Source: Chromohalobacter sp. 11-W (GTDB lineage: Bacteria > Pseudomonadota > Gammaproteobacteria > Pseudomonadales > Halomonadaceae). Taken from it: a stretch of 64,000 nucleotides of DNA. Location: contig NZ_JARANZ010000008.1 in assembly GCF_029889905.1 (NCBI RefSeq), positions 1-64,000 of the forward strand, in the 5' to 3' direction. How positions within the stretch are numbered: the first letter of the stretch is position 1; each line of letters starts with the position of its first letter. The position numbers and the translations under genes were made by a program. The notes below the pieces were generated by a model. That model had not been told where the DNA came from, searched no databases, and worked only from the letters and a program-made list of their open reading frames with translations. Positions 1 to 9,481 of this stretch are shown piece by piece.

Positions 1-1
1 T

Positions 2-67
2 AGCGAAGATCGCTGGCCTAGTGTCAAGATAAGTGACAAAGAACTACAGAAGGTATTGGAAAACTGA
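2..67 (+). CDS. C-terminal end of an upstream gene (partial)
   Basis: An open frame enters from the window edge and ends at a TGA two bases before the next ATG. It encodes about 21 residues ending in KELQKVLEN. The tight spacing to the next gene suggests an operon. Nothing identifies the product, and with so few codons the frame could be open by chance. Confidence 0.4.
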   Translation, partial: SEDRWPSVKISDKELQKVLEN

Positions 68-69
68 TC

Positions 70-1026
70 ATGAACAAAGCTCAGCAAAAGATACTTGAGG
101 CAGTCGGTGTTCTTAGTAAAAACAGAGATAGTTTTTCAGTATTTTCAAAATCGCATATTCTCGACATAAAGGAGGGTGTCAGAGAAGTCAAAGTGCCTGA
201 CTTTGTTTGTGCTCGGAAAAGTAACTGTTTGGTGTTGTCAGAATCTTGGTTCCGTGAAAGAGGGCTGTATGTTTCTTGGGGCACACTAGGCGGAATCGTA
301 TTGCTAGTTTTTTTTCTATCTTTCCCGCTGGCAATGCCATGGATTTACGAAGTTGAAGTTGATGCTGGTGGAGTCGTTGCACTGTCTTTTATGGCGTTTC
401 TTGGTTTTTTGTTTTCTTATCCCCTTTTATTTGCTGCGAAAAGCGAGCTAAAGACCCAAGGCCTTCAGTACACAATATTTAACCATGACTCTAAAAGAAT
501 TTATTTTGTTAGTGATGTCGATTTTCAACCAAAAACCTGTCGCTGGGATGAATGCACATTCTGTCTAGCCTATTCGGCTGGCAGCATTGAGGGCTATTAT
601 TACGAGCTAAAAGGCTACCTGTTTAACAAAGATGGGAGTGTCAGGGATAGCTTCTCGTTCGATGACTATCACTATATGACTTCGAATAGCGATAACGCCC
701 GACAAGCGATGATCGACGATCTGTCGGCCAGGTTCGAATATGTACGCCGCTTTATGGAAGAGGGTGCCGACTCGGTAGAGCCTGTCATGGGAGGTCTTGA
801 TTTGCGGCCGAGCCTCTCCGAGGCGGCCCATCGGTTTCAGCCCAGATCCAAGGCCTCAGAGGGTAAGAAGTTCCATATCATCTACTCGATAGTTCGCACG
901 GTGTTCTTGATTCCTTTCAGCGTACAGGTCGTGGGGCATTACTTCTTCTGCCGCTATTGTCGCTTACCGCAGTGGCCGCAAAGTGTGATTGATGAGTGTG
1001 GTGAGGAGGTTTTTCCAAAGCGGTAA
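70..1026 (+). CDS. DUF6708-like membrane protein
   Basis: 318 residues with two hydrophobic segments near residues 75-95 and 103-123, followed by a soluble beta-rich part (FNHDSKRIYFV, CRWDECTFCLAY, YELKGYLFNKDGS), and a more hydrophobic C-terminus. This layout (paired membrane segments, then a domain with FN-x-KRIY and a W-x-x motif) resembles the uncharacterised DUF6708 family, which is often found near type VI secretion vgrG genes; that is recognition from memory and not a search. A vgrG remnant lies directly downstream, so a role as a type VI cargo, adaptor or immunity partner is possible but unproven. The region is more AT-rich than the neighbouring genes, which suggests acquisition. Confidence 0.6.
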   Translation: MNKAQQKILEAVGVLSKNRDSFSVFSKSHILDIKEGVREVKVPDFVCARKSNCLVLSESWFRERGLYVSWGTLGGIVLLVFFLSFPLAMPWIYEVEVDAGGVVALSFMAFLGFLFSYPLLFAAKSELKTQGLQYTIFNHDSKRIYFVSDVDFQPKTCRWDECTFCLAYSAGSIEGYYYELKGYLFNKDGSVRDSFSFDDYHYMTSNSDNARQAMIDDLSARFEYVRRFMEEGADSVEPVMGGLDLRPSLSEAAHRFQPRSKASEGKKFHIIYSIVRTVFLIPFSVQVVGHYFFCRYCRLPQWPQSVIDECGEEVFPKR

Positions 1027-1131
1027 TCTTCACCATTTTTACGCGCAGTTCCATTGGTCTCGTCGCCGGGCCAACGCCCTGTAAGACGTCCAGCATCCAG
1101 CGTCTGGCTACGCGTCGCCCAGCCCAACGCC

Positions 1132-1411
1132 GGCTGGGGCGAAGCCGCGCGCTTGAAAGCGCCCTGGCTGCACCTTGCCATCACGGCGAGCACCCCGGCA
1201 TCGACTCACCTGGCGCAAGGCAAATCGCTGAGTGTGGCCAGCGGCGAGGACGTCAACATCGCCACCGGCAAGAGCCTCCTGGTCGCCTCGACCTCGGAGA
1301 AGCTCTCGCTGTTCGTCCAGAAAGCCGGGATCAAATTATTTGCCGCCGCCGGGGAAACCCCTGCTGGTCAGCGGCGGCGCCTACGTGCGCATCAAGGATT
1401 GGCCCCGCTAG
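1132..1411 (+). pseudogene. vgrG C-terminal (DUF2345) remnant, type VI secretion
   Basis: The reading frame encodes stretches typical of the DUF2345 domain at the C-terminus of VgrG spike proteins, including GEDVNIATGKSLL and EKLSLFVQKAGIKLFAAAG. The frame then shifts: the family's conserved LLVSGGAYVRIKD segment continues in the +1 frame from 1361 and stops at 1409-1411. The stretch that normally lies between these two segments is missing, so the copy has both an internal deletion and a frameshift. No start codon or N-terminal gp27/gp5 domains are present. It is a leftover of a type VI secretion locus. Confidence 0.75.
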
Positions 1412-1436
1412 CTGCCACCACCCACGAAAAGCGGTC

Positions 1437-2381
1437 TCAAATACTGATCAGCGATTCCCACCAGCGCGTGAGGCTGCGTTGCCAGTCCGAGGCTTCCCGG
1501 TGTTCGTCACGCGTGTCGTTGAGATAGACCGTGGCGGTGAGGCCGGCCGAGAGTCGGACGTCCTCGGGGACGTCGTCGAGGGCAATGCGCACGGGGATGC
1601 GCTGCGAGAGTCGTACCCAGTCGAAAGAGGTACTGACGTTCGCCAGGCCGTTGCCTTGGCTGTCGAGGCTCTTGTCGGAGATCCCCCGCGCAATGCTGTC
1701 GACGTGGCCCCACAGCGGGGTGTCGCTGGCCAAGAGCTGGATGCGCACCGGGGCGCCGATGTCGATGGCGTCGAGCTTGGTTTCCTCGAAGTAGCCGAGG
1801 ACGTGAAAGCTGCCGGCATCGACCAGGGTGACGGCATCCTCGCCGGCCGAGACGTACTCGCCGGGGCGTAGCAGCAGGTTGGTGACATAACCGTCAACTG
1901 GGGCGCGTACGGTGGCGCGTTCGAGGTCGAGCTTGGCTTGTTCGACCGCGACCTGGGCCTGCTCGACCTGAGCCTGAGCGCTGGAGTAGGCGAAGCGCGC
2001 GTCGTCGCGGTCCTCCTGCGAGGCGTAGTCGCCGAGTCTTTGACGGCGGGCGTTGGCGGCCTTGGCTTCCGCGCGTTGCTGTTCGAGGCTGTCGAGGTTG
2101 GCCTTTGCCTCGGCCAACGCCAGCGCGTAGCGCTGCTTGTCGATGGTGAACAGCACGTCGCCGGCGTGCACGGCGTCGTTGTCCTCGACCTGGAGGTTCT
2201 CGACCAGGCCAGCGACGTCAGTGCCGAGATTGATGACATCGGCCCGCACACGGCCGTCGCGCGTCCAGGGATCGTGCATGTAGTGGTTCCAGATCTGCGC
2301 GATGGCAACCACGGCGATGGCGAGTATCGCCAGAGTCAGCAGCGGGCGCACGAACTTGCGTGCGCGCGGGGAGAGCGTCAT
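1437..2381 (-). CDS. aaeA: Periplasmic adaptor of aromatic-acid efflux pump (AaeA-like, HlyD family)
   Basis: 314 residues: a short cytoplasmic tail, one membrane anchor (residues about 12-30), then a biotinyl-lipoyl half with VINLGTDVAGLVENLQV, a coiled-coil hairpin (about 85-150, rich in E, Q, A and R) and the second lipoyl half ATVRAPVDGYVTNLLLRPGEYV. This is the order of membrane-fusion proteins that link an inner-membrane pump to an outer-membrane channel. It lies directly after a DUF1656 small protein and a FUSC pump, the arrangement of E. coli aaeXAB, which exports p-hydroxybenzoate and other aromatic carboxylates. The substrate is inferred from that arrangement. No outer-membrane channel or LysR regulator (AaeR) is adjacent. 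Confidence 0.85.
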   Translation of the reverse strand: MTLSPRARKFVRPLLTLAILAIAVVAIAQIWNHYMHDPWTRDGRVRADVINLGTDVAGLVENLQVEDNDAVHAGDVLFTIDKQRYALALAEAKANLDSLEQQRAEAKAANARRQRLGDYASQEDRDDARFAYSSAQAQVEQAQVAVEQAKLDLERATVRAPVDGYVTNLLLRPGEYVSAGEDAVTLVDAGSFHVLGYFEETKLDAIDIGAPVRIQLLASDTPLWGHVDSIARGISDKSLDSQGNGLANVSTSFDWVRLSQRIPVRIALDDVPEDVRLSAGLTATVYLNDTRDEHREASDWQRSLTRWWESLISI

Positions 2382-2385
2382 GGCG

Positions 2386-2613
2386 TCATCCTTCTTGTGG
2401 GTGGGCGATCGGCAAGGCGCCGGTCAGGGCGAGTACCGACCACAGCAGTAGGGCGTAGAGGGCGATGTCCACGAGCACCGGTTGCCAGAACCAGTGATAG
2501 ACGCCGAGGCGCATGAACACTCGCCGCAGGAGCAGATAAAGGCCAAGCGCAACGAGCACGGGGACGGCCAGCGGCGGCACCAGAAAACCGAGAAATGCCC
2601 ATTCAGCGAACAT
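2386..2613 (-). CDS. aaeX: DUF1656 small membrane protein (AaeX-like)
   Basis: 75 residues starting MFAEWAFLGFLVPPL, with two membrane segments (about residues 8-30 and 45-65), the usual size and look of DUF1656/AaeX proteins. The start was chosen because it overlaps the end of the upstream pump gene by 11 bases and matches the family N-terminus; a longer in-frame extension upstream would run inside the pump gene. It lies between the FUSC pump and the HlyD adaptor. Its function is unknown even in E. coli; it accompanies these pumps. Confidence 0.85.
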   Translation of the reverse strand: MFAEWAFLGFLVPPLAVPVLVALGLYLLLRRVFMRLGVYHWFWQPVLVDIALYALLLWSVLALTGALPIAHPQEG

Positions 2614-4726
2614 GCGGCGTCTCCTGTCGAGGCGATGTTGCTTGCCGATCAAGCGGCGCGGCTTGGGCATCGTCGTCGGCGCTGGCCTCCAGCGTGACGC
2701 CGGGCGCCTCGCGCATGAGATGCCCCAGCATGGCGATTTCCCCCGCCGTGGCGACGGAGAGCTGAGCATCGTGGTAAAAGCGGTCGACCCATTCGCGGGC
2801 CTGGTCAGAAAGCTGGCGCCAGACCTCGGGCGAGTGGTGGCGACGTGCGGTCAGGCGTTGGCCGATGTCGTCTAGCCAAGCCTCGAGTTCCTGGCGGTGC
2901 GGCGCCAGTTCCTCGCGTAGCCGCCGAATGCGCCAGACGCACAACGCCAAAGCGTGGAGATCGAGCGCCTCGCGCAGCGTGTCATCCGTGCCGCCCAAGG
3001 CGACGATGCGCCCTAAACGATCGTAAAGGCGACTCTCCAGACGCGCCCGGTTGGGCAAGGCAGGCTCGCGCATTAGGCGCGCCACGCCTTGCCAATAAGC
3101 GCCGAGCAGCGTGCGGATACGCTCGGCGGGCGAGCGCTGACGCATCAGCGCGTAGGTGAACATCGCCGTAGTAGTGCCGAGTACCGAGGCGAGGCCGCCA
3201 TTGATGTAGGTCGTCGGCGAGAGGGTGTAAGTGCTGTGCAAGTTCAGCAACGTCATAAGCGTGATGGCGCCGGAGAGCCCCATCGCCGCCCAGCGGGGGT
3301 GCGGTGTCAGCAGCGTGCCGATCATGACCGGGATGCCGATGGCGATCGCCAGCAGCGGGAACCCGTTGATCACCGGCAGGACCAGAAACAGCAATACCGC
3401 GCCCAGTGTCACGGCGGCGAGCGTGCCCCACAGAAACTGATAGACCACGGCAGCGGGGTTGGGCGCCTTGGCGAACAACATGGTGAACACGCCCAGCAGC
3501 ATCATCGCCAGATAGCCGGAATGCCAGCCACTATGTACCCAGAACAGACCCAACAACTCGAAGGCGATGAATACGCGCAGGGCGTTGAAGCGGGCCACGA
3601 AGTGCTCGTTGTGCGTGGTGCGGGTGCGTTTTTCGCGTGGCAGGGTATGCACTCTGTCCGAGGACGGGTCGTTCAGTGCATGACGCAGGCGCCGGCCGTG
3701 CTGGAGCAGGCCGAGCACTTCTCCGAGGCGCTGACGTACCAGCTCGGCGCGCACGCGGCTGCGGGGGCGTACCTGCTCGATGTCCCACTCGAAGTCCGGC
3801 AGTGTCAGCTTTTCCAGCGGCTCGCCGGCCGGCTGCTCGGCGATCGTGGTGAGCAGCGGCGCGGCATGTGCGGTCAATTGTGCCAGCCAGCGCTCGCCAT
3901 CTTCGCACGCGCGCAGATAATCGATGGCGGTTTCCAGCTCGCGGATGGCGGTGATCAACGCCAGGCTGTCACTGGCGAAGCGGTCCAGCGCGGGGATGAA
4001 ACGGCTCAGACGCCGCGTTTCCAACCGGGTGAGGCCGCGCAGCTTCTCGAACTGCTGATAATAGCCAAGCAACGTCTTGAGGCGCGCGTCCTGGGTGTCG
4101 CGTGGGCGCGGTGTGTCCAGAGCCGCGTGGGTTTCCTCGGCGGCGCTTTGCAGAAATTGGGAAAGCGCCTCGGGCAACGCCCGGCTCCCGAAGCGTGGGG
4201 CGATGAGCAGGTGCATCAAGACACCGCAGCCAATGCCCAGCGCGGTCTCCGTGAAGCGCCCCAGCGCGATGCTCCAGATACCATCGACCCCTGTGCCGAT
4301 GGCGGTCAGCGAGACCAGCGTGGCGGTATAGCCGCTGAGCATCATCACGTAGCCCAGGTATTCGTCCTGCTCGAGCATCACCCAGTACATGCAGAACGCC
4401 AGCCAGGCGCCGGCGAACAGCAGGTATAGCATGGGCTGCTGGCCGAATAGCGCGATCAGCACCAGCCCGGCGATGGCGCCGAACAGGGTGCCGAAGAAGC
4501 GTGCCACGCCGCGTCCGATGATGATGCCGATGGGCGGCGTGCCGCCGGTGAACATCACCGGCTGAAGGGTAACGATCATCACCGCGAGAATGGCCCAGGC
4601 GGGCTGGTACAAATCGAGGCGCAAGGCGAGGAACAATGCCAGCCAGACGGCCAGCACGGTGCGTAACGCCAATAACCAATGATCGGTTGAAATACGCAAC
4701 ATAACGTCATCCAGCCCCGACCGCAT
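2603..4726 (-). CDS. aaeB: FUSC-family aromatic-acid efflux pump (AaeB-like)
   Basis: 707 residues in two repeats of membrane helices, one near residues 18-170 and one near 385-530, each followed by a long cytoplasmic helical domain. This is the fusaric-acid-resistance (FUSC/PF04632) layout, somewhat longer than E. coli AaeB. The first bundle carries QPAWAILAVMIVTLQPVMFTG, split here only by the family's typical turn, and the second begins with a similar WHSGYLAMMLLGVF. It is first in a three-gene operon with the small DUF1656 protein and the adaptor. Start choice is uncertain between the given ATG and an ATG eight codons later (MLRISTDHW). Confidence 0.85.
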   Translation of the reverse strand: MRSGLDDVMLRISTDHWLLALRTVLAVWLALFLALRLDLYQPAWAILAVMIVTLQPVMFTGGTPPIGIIIGRGVARFFGTLFGAIAGLVLIALFGQQPMLYLLFAGAWLAFCMYWVMLEQDEYLGYVMMLSGYTATLVSLTAIGTGVDGIWSIALGRFTETALGIGCGVLMHLLIAPRFGSRALPEALSQFLQSAAEETHAALDTPRPRDTQDARLKTLLGYYQQFEKLRGLTRLETRRLSRFIPALDRFASDSLALITAIRELETAIDYLRACEDGERWLAQLTAHAAPLLTTIAEQPAGEPLEKLTLPDFEWDIEQVRPRSRVRAELVRQRLGEVLGLLQHGRRLRHALNDPSSDRVHTLPREKRTRTTHNEHFVARFNALRVFIAFELLGLFWVHSGWHSGYLAMMLLGVFTMLFAKAPNPAAVVYQFLWGTLAAVTLGAVLLFLVLPVINGFPLLAIAIGIPVMIGTLLTPHPRWAAMGLSGAITLMTLLNLHSTYTLSPTTYINGGLASVLGTTTAMFTYALMRQRSPAERIRTLLGAYWQGVARLMREPALPNRARLESRLYDRLGRIVALGGTDDTLREALDLHALALCVWRIRRLREELAPHRQELEAWLDDIGQRLTARRHHSPEVWRQLSDQAREWVDRFYHDAQLSVATAGEIAMLGHLMREAPGVTLEASADDDAQAAPLDRQATSPRQETPHVR

Positions 4727-4918
4727 GGTCGGAGCATCAGGGAAAAAGCGAGATAAATATTAGTCTGCGAATTATCTCAGCTCGTGCGACGTATGTCTAA
4801 CCTCACCGCCACTCTCGCCAAGCCTGGCGGCGTGAACCCTGGAATTTTGCAGCGTCGCCCTCACGTTGGAGGAATACTTGGCAGTGAAATGTGCCGTGAC
4901 AGAAAAGGAGAGCGCACG

Positions 4919-5452
4919 ATGAGTTTTCAGGGCGAGCAACATCCCGGCGTCGAAACGCCACCGACCGAGACGCAGGGCTTTCGTTTCAATCACACCATGT
5001 TGCGAGTGAAGGACCCCGAGCGCTCGCTGGCCTTCTATTCGCGGGTCTTTGGCATGCGCGTGCTGCGCAAGCTCGACTTTCCGGAAATGCAATTCACCCT
5101 CTACTTCCTCGCCAATCTCGGCGATGACGAGGCCGTGCCGGAAGATCCAGCCGAGCGCAACGCCTACACCTTCGCGCAGAAAGGTATTCTCGAGCTGACC
5201 CACAATTGGGGCACCGAAAACCAGGAAGGTTTTGCCTATCATGACGGCAATGCCGAGCCGCAGGGTTTCGGACATATCTGCTTCTCGGTGCCGGACCTTC
5301 CCGCCGCGGAGGCTTGGTTCGACGCCAATCACGTTGAATTCAAGAAGCGCCCGCAAGACGGCAAAATGAAAGACGTCGCCTTCGTTAAAGACCCCGATGG
5401 CTACTGGATCGAAGTCGTCCAGCCCGAGCTTTCCAAAGGCCTGGGGCAGTAA
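4919..5452 (+). CDS. gloA: Lactoylglutathione lyase (glyoxalase I)
   Basis: 177 residues. Converts the hemithioacetal of methylglyoxal and glutathione to S-lactoylglutathione in the cytoplasm. The metal ligands are visible in order: His in FNHTMLRVKD, Glu in ILELTHNWGTE, His in GFGHICFSVPD and Glu in GYWIEVVQPEL. The insertion between the two halves is like the longer, zinc-type (eukaryote and Pseudomonas-like) glyoxalases more than the 135-residue E. coli enzyme. The start at 4919 is preceded by AGGAGAGCGCACG, a good ribosome site; an open extension to 4784 has none. It is a single gene followed by a terminator. Confidence 0.93.
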   Translation: MSFQGEQHPGVETPPTETQGFRFNHTMLRVKDPERSLAFYSRVFGMRVLRKLDFPEMQFTLYFLANLGDDEAVPEDPAERNAYTFAQKGILELTHNWGTENQEGFAYHDGNAEPQGFGHICFSVPDLPAAEAWFDANHVEFKKRPQDGKMKDVAFVKDPDGYWIEVVQPELSKGLGQ

Positions 5453-5474
5453 GTCACGCGGTCGCATGAACCGG

Positions 5475-5504
5475 AAAACCCGATATCGGCGCATCGGGTT
5501 TTTT
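5475..5504 (+). terminator. Intrinsic terminator after gloA
   Basis: An inverted repeat AACCCGAT / ATCGGGTT is followed directly by a run of T, 20-50 bases after the gloA stop. Confidence 0.8.
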
Positions 5505-5644
5505 GACGCGCGAAGAAATGCGCATGGCGGAGATATTACGTTGAAAGTACGCAAGAGACGCTTGATGCGGGAACCGTTTGCCTCGGGTAACGTCTGATGA
5601 AGGTGTTTGGCAAGGAACTCCCACCTTCTTGGTAGAGAAGCCCT

Positions 5645-7300
5645 ATGATGGATCGACGGACCTTACTCAAGCGCTCGCTAGCCTTGGCGGCCTTTTACGG
5701 CTTGCCCGCCGCACCGCTGCTGGCGGCGACGCGCGACATGCCCGAGATCGCCGATGGCGAGCCCAGCGACTTCAGCTTCGAATGGTTGCAGCGCCTGGCC
5801 AGGGAAATGGCCAATTCCAGCTATCAAAACAACGTACGCGAGTTGCCCCCTACGCTCGCGAATATGCCCCCGCAGGATTACAACGCCATCGGCTACGATG
5901 CCGGGCACTCGCTGTGGCATGACCTGGATGGCAAGCTCGACGTGCAGTTCTTCCACGTCGGCATGGGGTTCAACCAGCCGGTACGCATGTTCGCCCTCGA
6001 TCCGGATTCCCGACGCGCCCGCGAGATTCACTTCGACCCGTCGCTGTTCCGCTATGACCAAGCGGACGTCGACGTCTCTCAGTTCGAGAACGAAGAGACA
6101 CTGGGTTTTGCCGGTTTCCGCGTCTTTAAAGCGCCTTCGCTCACCGAGCGCGATATCGTCTCTTTTCTCGGCGCCAGCTATTTCCGTGCCGTGGATGACA
6201 CCTACCAATACGGTATTTCGGCACGCGGTCTGGCGGTCAACACATTCGCCGAGTCGACGAAGGAAGAATTCCCCACCTACACACGCTTCTGGCTGGAGAC
6301 GCCGACCCCGGACAGCACCACCTTTACCGCCTATGCTCTGCTCGACTCGCCCAAGGTCGCCGGTGCCTATCGCTTCGTCATCCACTGCGAGGCGGAGCGC
6401 GTGGTCATGGAGATCGACAAGCACCTTTATCCGCGCGAGGCCATCGAACAGCTGGGGATCGCGCCGATGACCAGCATGTTCAGCTGCGGCACCCACCAGC
6501 GGCGCATGTGCGACACCATTCATCCGCAAATTCACGATTCCGACCGTTTGACCATGTGGCGCGGCAACGGTGAATGGGTCTGCCGGCCGCTCAACAACCC
6601 GCCGAAACTGCAGTACAACTCGTTCGCCGACGATGCACCCAAGGGCTTCGGATTGTTGCAGACCGAGCGGGACTTCGACGCCTATGAAGACGTGATCGGC
6701 AATTACCATGAGCGTCCCAGCCTCTGGGTCGAGCCCCGCAATGACTGGGGCAAGGGCGATCTCCAACTGATGGAAATCCCCACTACCGGCGAAACCATGG
6801 ACAACATCGTGGCGTTCTGGAAGCCCAGCCAAGCCATCGAGCCGGGGGATTCACTGAACTTTGCGTATCGTCTTTACTGGAGTGCGCAAGCCCCGGTGAC
6901 CACGGACCTGGCGCGTGTTCGTGCGACCCGCAGCGGCATGGGCGGCTTCACAGAAGGTTGGGCGCCCGGCGAGCACTATCCTGAGGAATGGGCACGGCGC
7001 TTCGCGGTAGATTACGTCGGCGGCGATATCCTGCAGATTGCCAAGAACGGCCCCCCGATCATGGCGCAGTTGGAGGTGTCACGGGGTAAGACGAGCGATA
7101 TTCAGATTTTCCAGGTCGAGGAGTTCGACGGCATCCGTGTGATTTTCGACTGGTATCCCACGCAGGATTCAGTCGATCCCATCGATATGCGGATGGTCCT
7201 TGAGGGTGACGGCGACACCCTGAGCGAAACCTGGCTTTACCAGTACTTTCCGCCGCCCCCGGATCAGCGCGAGCACCCGCCACATCCGCTCGATGACTGA
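5645..7300 (+). CDS. opgD: Periplasmic glucan biosynthesis protein D
   Basis: 551 residues, the same length as E. coli OpgD/MdoD. The N-terminus [18 protein letters not shown] carries a twin-arginine signal, as OpgD does, so it is exported folded by Tat. The MdoG domain follows, with motifs such as [36 protein letters not shown] and an acidic FSCGTHQRR region. OpgD acts on the backbone of osmoregulated periplasmic glucans. opgG and opgH are not next to it, so it is an orphan copy. In a halophile, a glucan gene linked to osmotic stress fits beside the betaine-binding protein that follows, though separate transcription is likely. Confidence 0.92.
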   Translation: MMDRRTLLKRSLALAAFYGLPAAPLLAATRDMPEIADGEPSDFSFEWLQRLAREMANSSYQNNVRELPPTLANMPPQDYNAIGYDAGHSLWHDLDGKLDVQFFHVGMGFNQPVRMFALDPDSRRAREIHFDPSLFRYDQADVDVSQFENEETLGFAGFRVFKAPSLTERDIVSFLGASYFRAVDDTYQYGISARGLAVNTFAESTKEEFPTYTRFWLETPTPDSTTFTAYALLDSPKVAGAYRFVIHCEAERVVMEIDKHLYPREAIEQLGIAPMTSMFSCGTHQRRMCDTIHPQIHDSDRLTMWRGNGEWVCRPLNNPPKLQYNSFADDAPKGFGLLQTERDFDAYEDVIGNYHERPSLWVEPRNDWGKGDLQLMEIPTTGETMDNIVAFWKPSQAIEPGDSLNFAYRLYWSAQAPVTTDLARVRATRSGMGGFTEGWAPGEHYPEEWARRFAVDYVGGDILQIAKNGPPIMAQLEVSRGKTSDIQIFQVEEFDGIRVIFDWYPTQDSVDPIDMRMVLEGDGDTLSETWLYQYFPPPPDQREHPPHPLDD

Positions 7301-7408
7301 TCGTTCGACACCGCTGAGAGGGTGGTCGTCTAGAAATCGCGCTCACATAAAATAGTGTTATCATGCTGGCCGCTCCCAATAAAAACCAATTAGGCAAGGA
7401 GAACTGGC

Positions 7409-8377
7409 ATGAACGCATCACCCTCTCTGGTTACCCGCGGTACGCGTGCCGTACTGCTCGGCGCTTGTCTGGCTGCTGCCCCGCTGGGGATGGCGCAGGC
7501 TCAGGACGATACCACCGAGGTGCGCTTTTCGGTGCCGCCGTGGCCGGGTGTCACGGTAAAGACCGAACTCGCCGCGCAACTGCTTGAAACGCTGGGGTAC
7601 TCCCCGCAGCAAGAACAACTCGGTACCACCATTACCTATCAAGCGCTCAACGAGAATGAGCTCGACGCCTTCCTGGCGGGTTGGTTGCCGGCGCAACAAG
7701 GCATGTACGACACCGCCATGGAGAAAGGCATCCTGGTCGATCTGGGCAATAACGTCGACGGCGCGCGCATCGGTTTCGCGGTGCCAAGTTACGTTTTCGA
7801 TGCCGGTGTGACCTCTGCTGAGAATCTCGATGAGCCAGAAAACGCCGAGCGCTTCGGTCGCACGGTATATTCCATCGAGACCGGCACAGGCATGAGCGAG
7901 CAGCTCAATGCCGGCGTCGACAGCGATACCTACGGCCTGGGCGACTGGGAGCTTTCCGAGACCTCCACGCCGGGCATGCTGGGCGCCGCCGATAGCGCCA
8001 TCAACAATCAGGAATGGATCGTCTTCGCCGGCTGGACGCCGCATTGGATGAACATCAAGTACGATCTCGCCTACCTCGATGACCCTAAAGATCTATGGGG
8101 CGAAGACGGTGGCCGCAGCGATGTGCGCACCCTGGTCACAAAGGAATTCTCCGAGGCGCACCCCAACGCCACCAAATTGCTCGACCAGTTGGACTTCACC
8201 GCCGAGGATCAGAGCGACATGATCCGTCGCTACGATCAGGACGAAATGCCCAAGGACGAAGCCGCCATCGCCTGGATGCGCGAAAACGCCGACAAGGTCG
8301 AAGGCTTCCTCGACGGAGTCACCACCCGCGACGGCGAGCCCGCCTGGCCGGTGGTGCAAAAAGCGTTCGATCTTTAA
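7409..8377 (+). CDS. Glycine betaine/proline-type ABC substrate-binding protein (ProX/OpuAC family)
   Basis: 322 residues with a Sec signal peptide ending near AQAQD. The OpuAC-type domain shows Trp residues suited to an aromatic cage for quaternary amines: SVPPWPGVTVKTE, AGWLPAQQGMYD and FAGWTPHWMNIKYDL. RBS AAGGAGAACTGGC precedes the ATG. No permease or ATPase lies in this window, so its ABC partner must be encoded elsewhere or it serves as an extra binding protein. The ligand could be glycine betaine, choline, proline betaine or a related osmolyte; the sequence alone does not decide. Confidence 0.88.
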   Translation: MNASPSLVTRGTRAVLLGACLAAAPLGMAQAQDDTTEVRFSVPPWPGVTVKTELAAQLLETLGYSPQQEQLGTTITYQALNENELDAFLAGWLPAQQGMYDTAMEKGILVDLGNNVDGARIGFAVPSYVFDAGVTSAENLDEPENAERFGRTVYSIETGTGMSEQLNAGVDSDTYGLGDWELSETSTPGMLGAADSAINNQEWIVFAGWTPHWMNIKYDLAYLDDPKDLWGEDGGRSDVRTLVTKEFSEAHPNATKLLDQLDFTAEDQSDMIRRYDQDEMPKDEAAIAWMRENADKVEGFLDGVTTRDGEPAWPVVQKAFDL

Positions 8378-8499
8378 GGTTCTGCAATATGGACTGAAGA
8401 AAATCAGCCAGTAACGTAGCAACAAAATGAGTGCATAATTGGTACTCGTGCGCCGTTCGATTGTTTTGCGAGCGGCGCGTCTGCTTCGTCATTTTGAGG

Positions 8500-9447
8500 T
8501 CAATCCTTACCCATATTTCTTAATATTTCGCAAAAATGACGAACGGGTTCACTAAGTGTCTCATCCTTCCTAGTCAATATCCCAAACGGCGATAGCGTTC
8601 TGCCGACGGAGATCGGTAGTGCCTCGATTTCCCCAAATTTCAAATAGTCTCGTAGTACTGATTCTGGCAGTACCAATATGCCGTTACCACGCTTGACCAA
8701 TTGCAGACCTGCAAAAATGGAACCGCACTCAATGATGTCACGTGGTGACATTAAGCCAGCCATCTCGAATTCCTTCTCCAGCACCTGACGTGCCGGACTC
8801 TCCAATGGCTGGAGGATCCATGGCCATTCCTCAAGCAGCGGGGCCAACGTAAGCTCTACGGAGCCGGTTAGGGGATGGTCATGACGTACCACTGCCAGCA
8901 TGGTCTCGTTATCCAGCGATTCGAAGTCAAATAGGTTGTGCTGAAGTGCGGTCACGTAGCGAGCGATGGCGATATCAATCCGGTTATGGGCTAATAGCTC
9001 TACTAGTTGATCGCTCGTTTCGCCGAGCATACGCATCTGCAATAGTGGGCGCTGACGCTTCATTTCGATCACTGCCTCGGCTACCAGGTCAGGAGCTGCA
9101 CCCATGATTGCACCCAGCACGAGTTGTCCTTGATCGCCCAACTGGTGGCGTTGTAGCGACTCGGCACAGCGCCCTAGTCGAGTCAGCGCGCTTTGGGAAA
9201 ATTCAATCAGCACTTCACCGAGCTGGGTTGGAAGGACGCCGCGTGGAGTGCGCTCGAACAGCTGGCACTCGAAGGTGGATTCGATCTCGCGGAGCATGCG
9301 TGTTGCCGCAGGTTGCGACATGTTAAGCGTGCGCGCTACCTGATGAAGGTTGCGATGCTCATTGAGTAGTGAGATCAGCAACAGATGTTTGTAGCGAAGG
9401 CGGTTGAGCAGCATCGCCTGGTGCGTCGCATCGGGCATGGACCACAT
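8500..9447 (-). CDS. LysR-family transcriptional regulator of the L-rhamnose operon
   Basis: 315 residues: N-terminal winged helix-turn-helix (NLHQVARTLNMSQPAATRML, about residues 33-52), linker helix, then a periplasmic-binding-like effector domain from about residue 100. It is transcribed divergently from the rhamnonate dehydratase gene with 255 bases between them, the standard arrangement for a LysR activator of the adjacent operon. The effector is probably a rhamnose pathway intermediate (inference). It resembles the GbpR-like subgroup of sugar-responsive LysR proteins. The start could also be the ATG three codons later. It is not one of the AraC-type RhaS/RhaR regulators of enterobacteria. 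Confidence 0.85.
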   Translation of the reverse strand: MWSMPDATHQAMLLNRLRYKHLLLISLLNEHRNLHQVARTLNMSQPAATRMLREIESTFECQLFERTPRGVLPTQLGEVLIEFSQSALTRLGRCAESLQRHQLGDQGQLVLGAIMGAAPDLVAEAVIEMKRQRPLLQMRMLGETSDQLVELLAHNRIDIAIARYVTALQHNLFDFESLDNETMLAVVRHDHPLTGSVELTLAPLLEEWPWILQPLESPARQVLEKEFEMAGLMSPRDIIECGSIFAGLQLVKRGNGILVLPESVLRDYLKFGEIEALPISVGRTLSPFGILTRKDETLSEPVRHFCEILRNMGKD

Positions 9448-9469
9448 CCTTTAGTGAAAGCAGTTTTAG

Positions 9470-9481
9470 GTTATCGATAAC
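9470..9481. promoter_or_regulatory. Candidate LysR operator in divergent promoter region
   Basis: GTTATCGATAAC is a perfect 12-base palindrome 22 bases upstream of the LysR start, in the 255-base divergent region. A related broken copy (CTGATAAC and GGTATCAA) lies near 9589-9609. The location fits autoregulation and activation, but binding is inferred only. Confidence 0.4.

Noticed and set aside
3089-4429. 446-codon plus-strand open frame
   Set aside because: Antisense to the FUSC pump gene; very rich in Q, R and H and without any domain.
4772-5554. 260-codon minus-strand open frame
   Set aside because: Antisense to gloA, and it runs through the gloA terminator.
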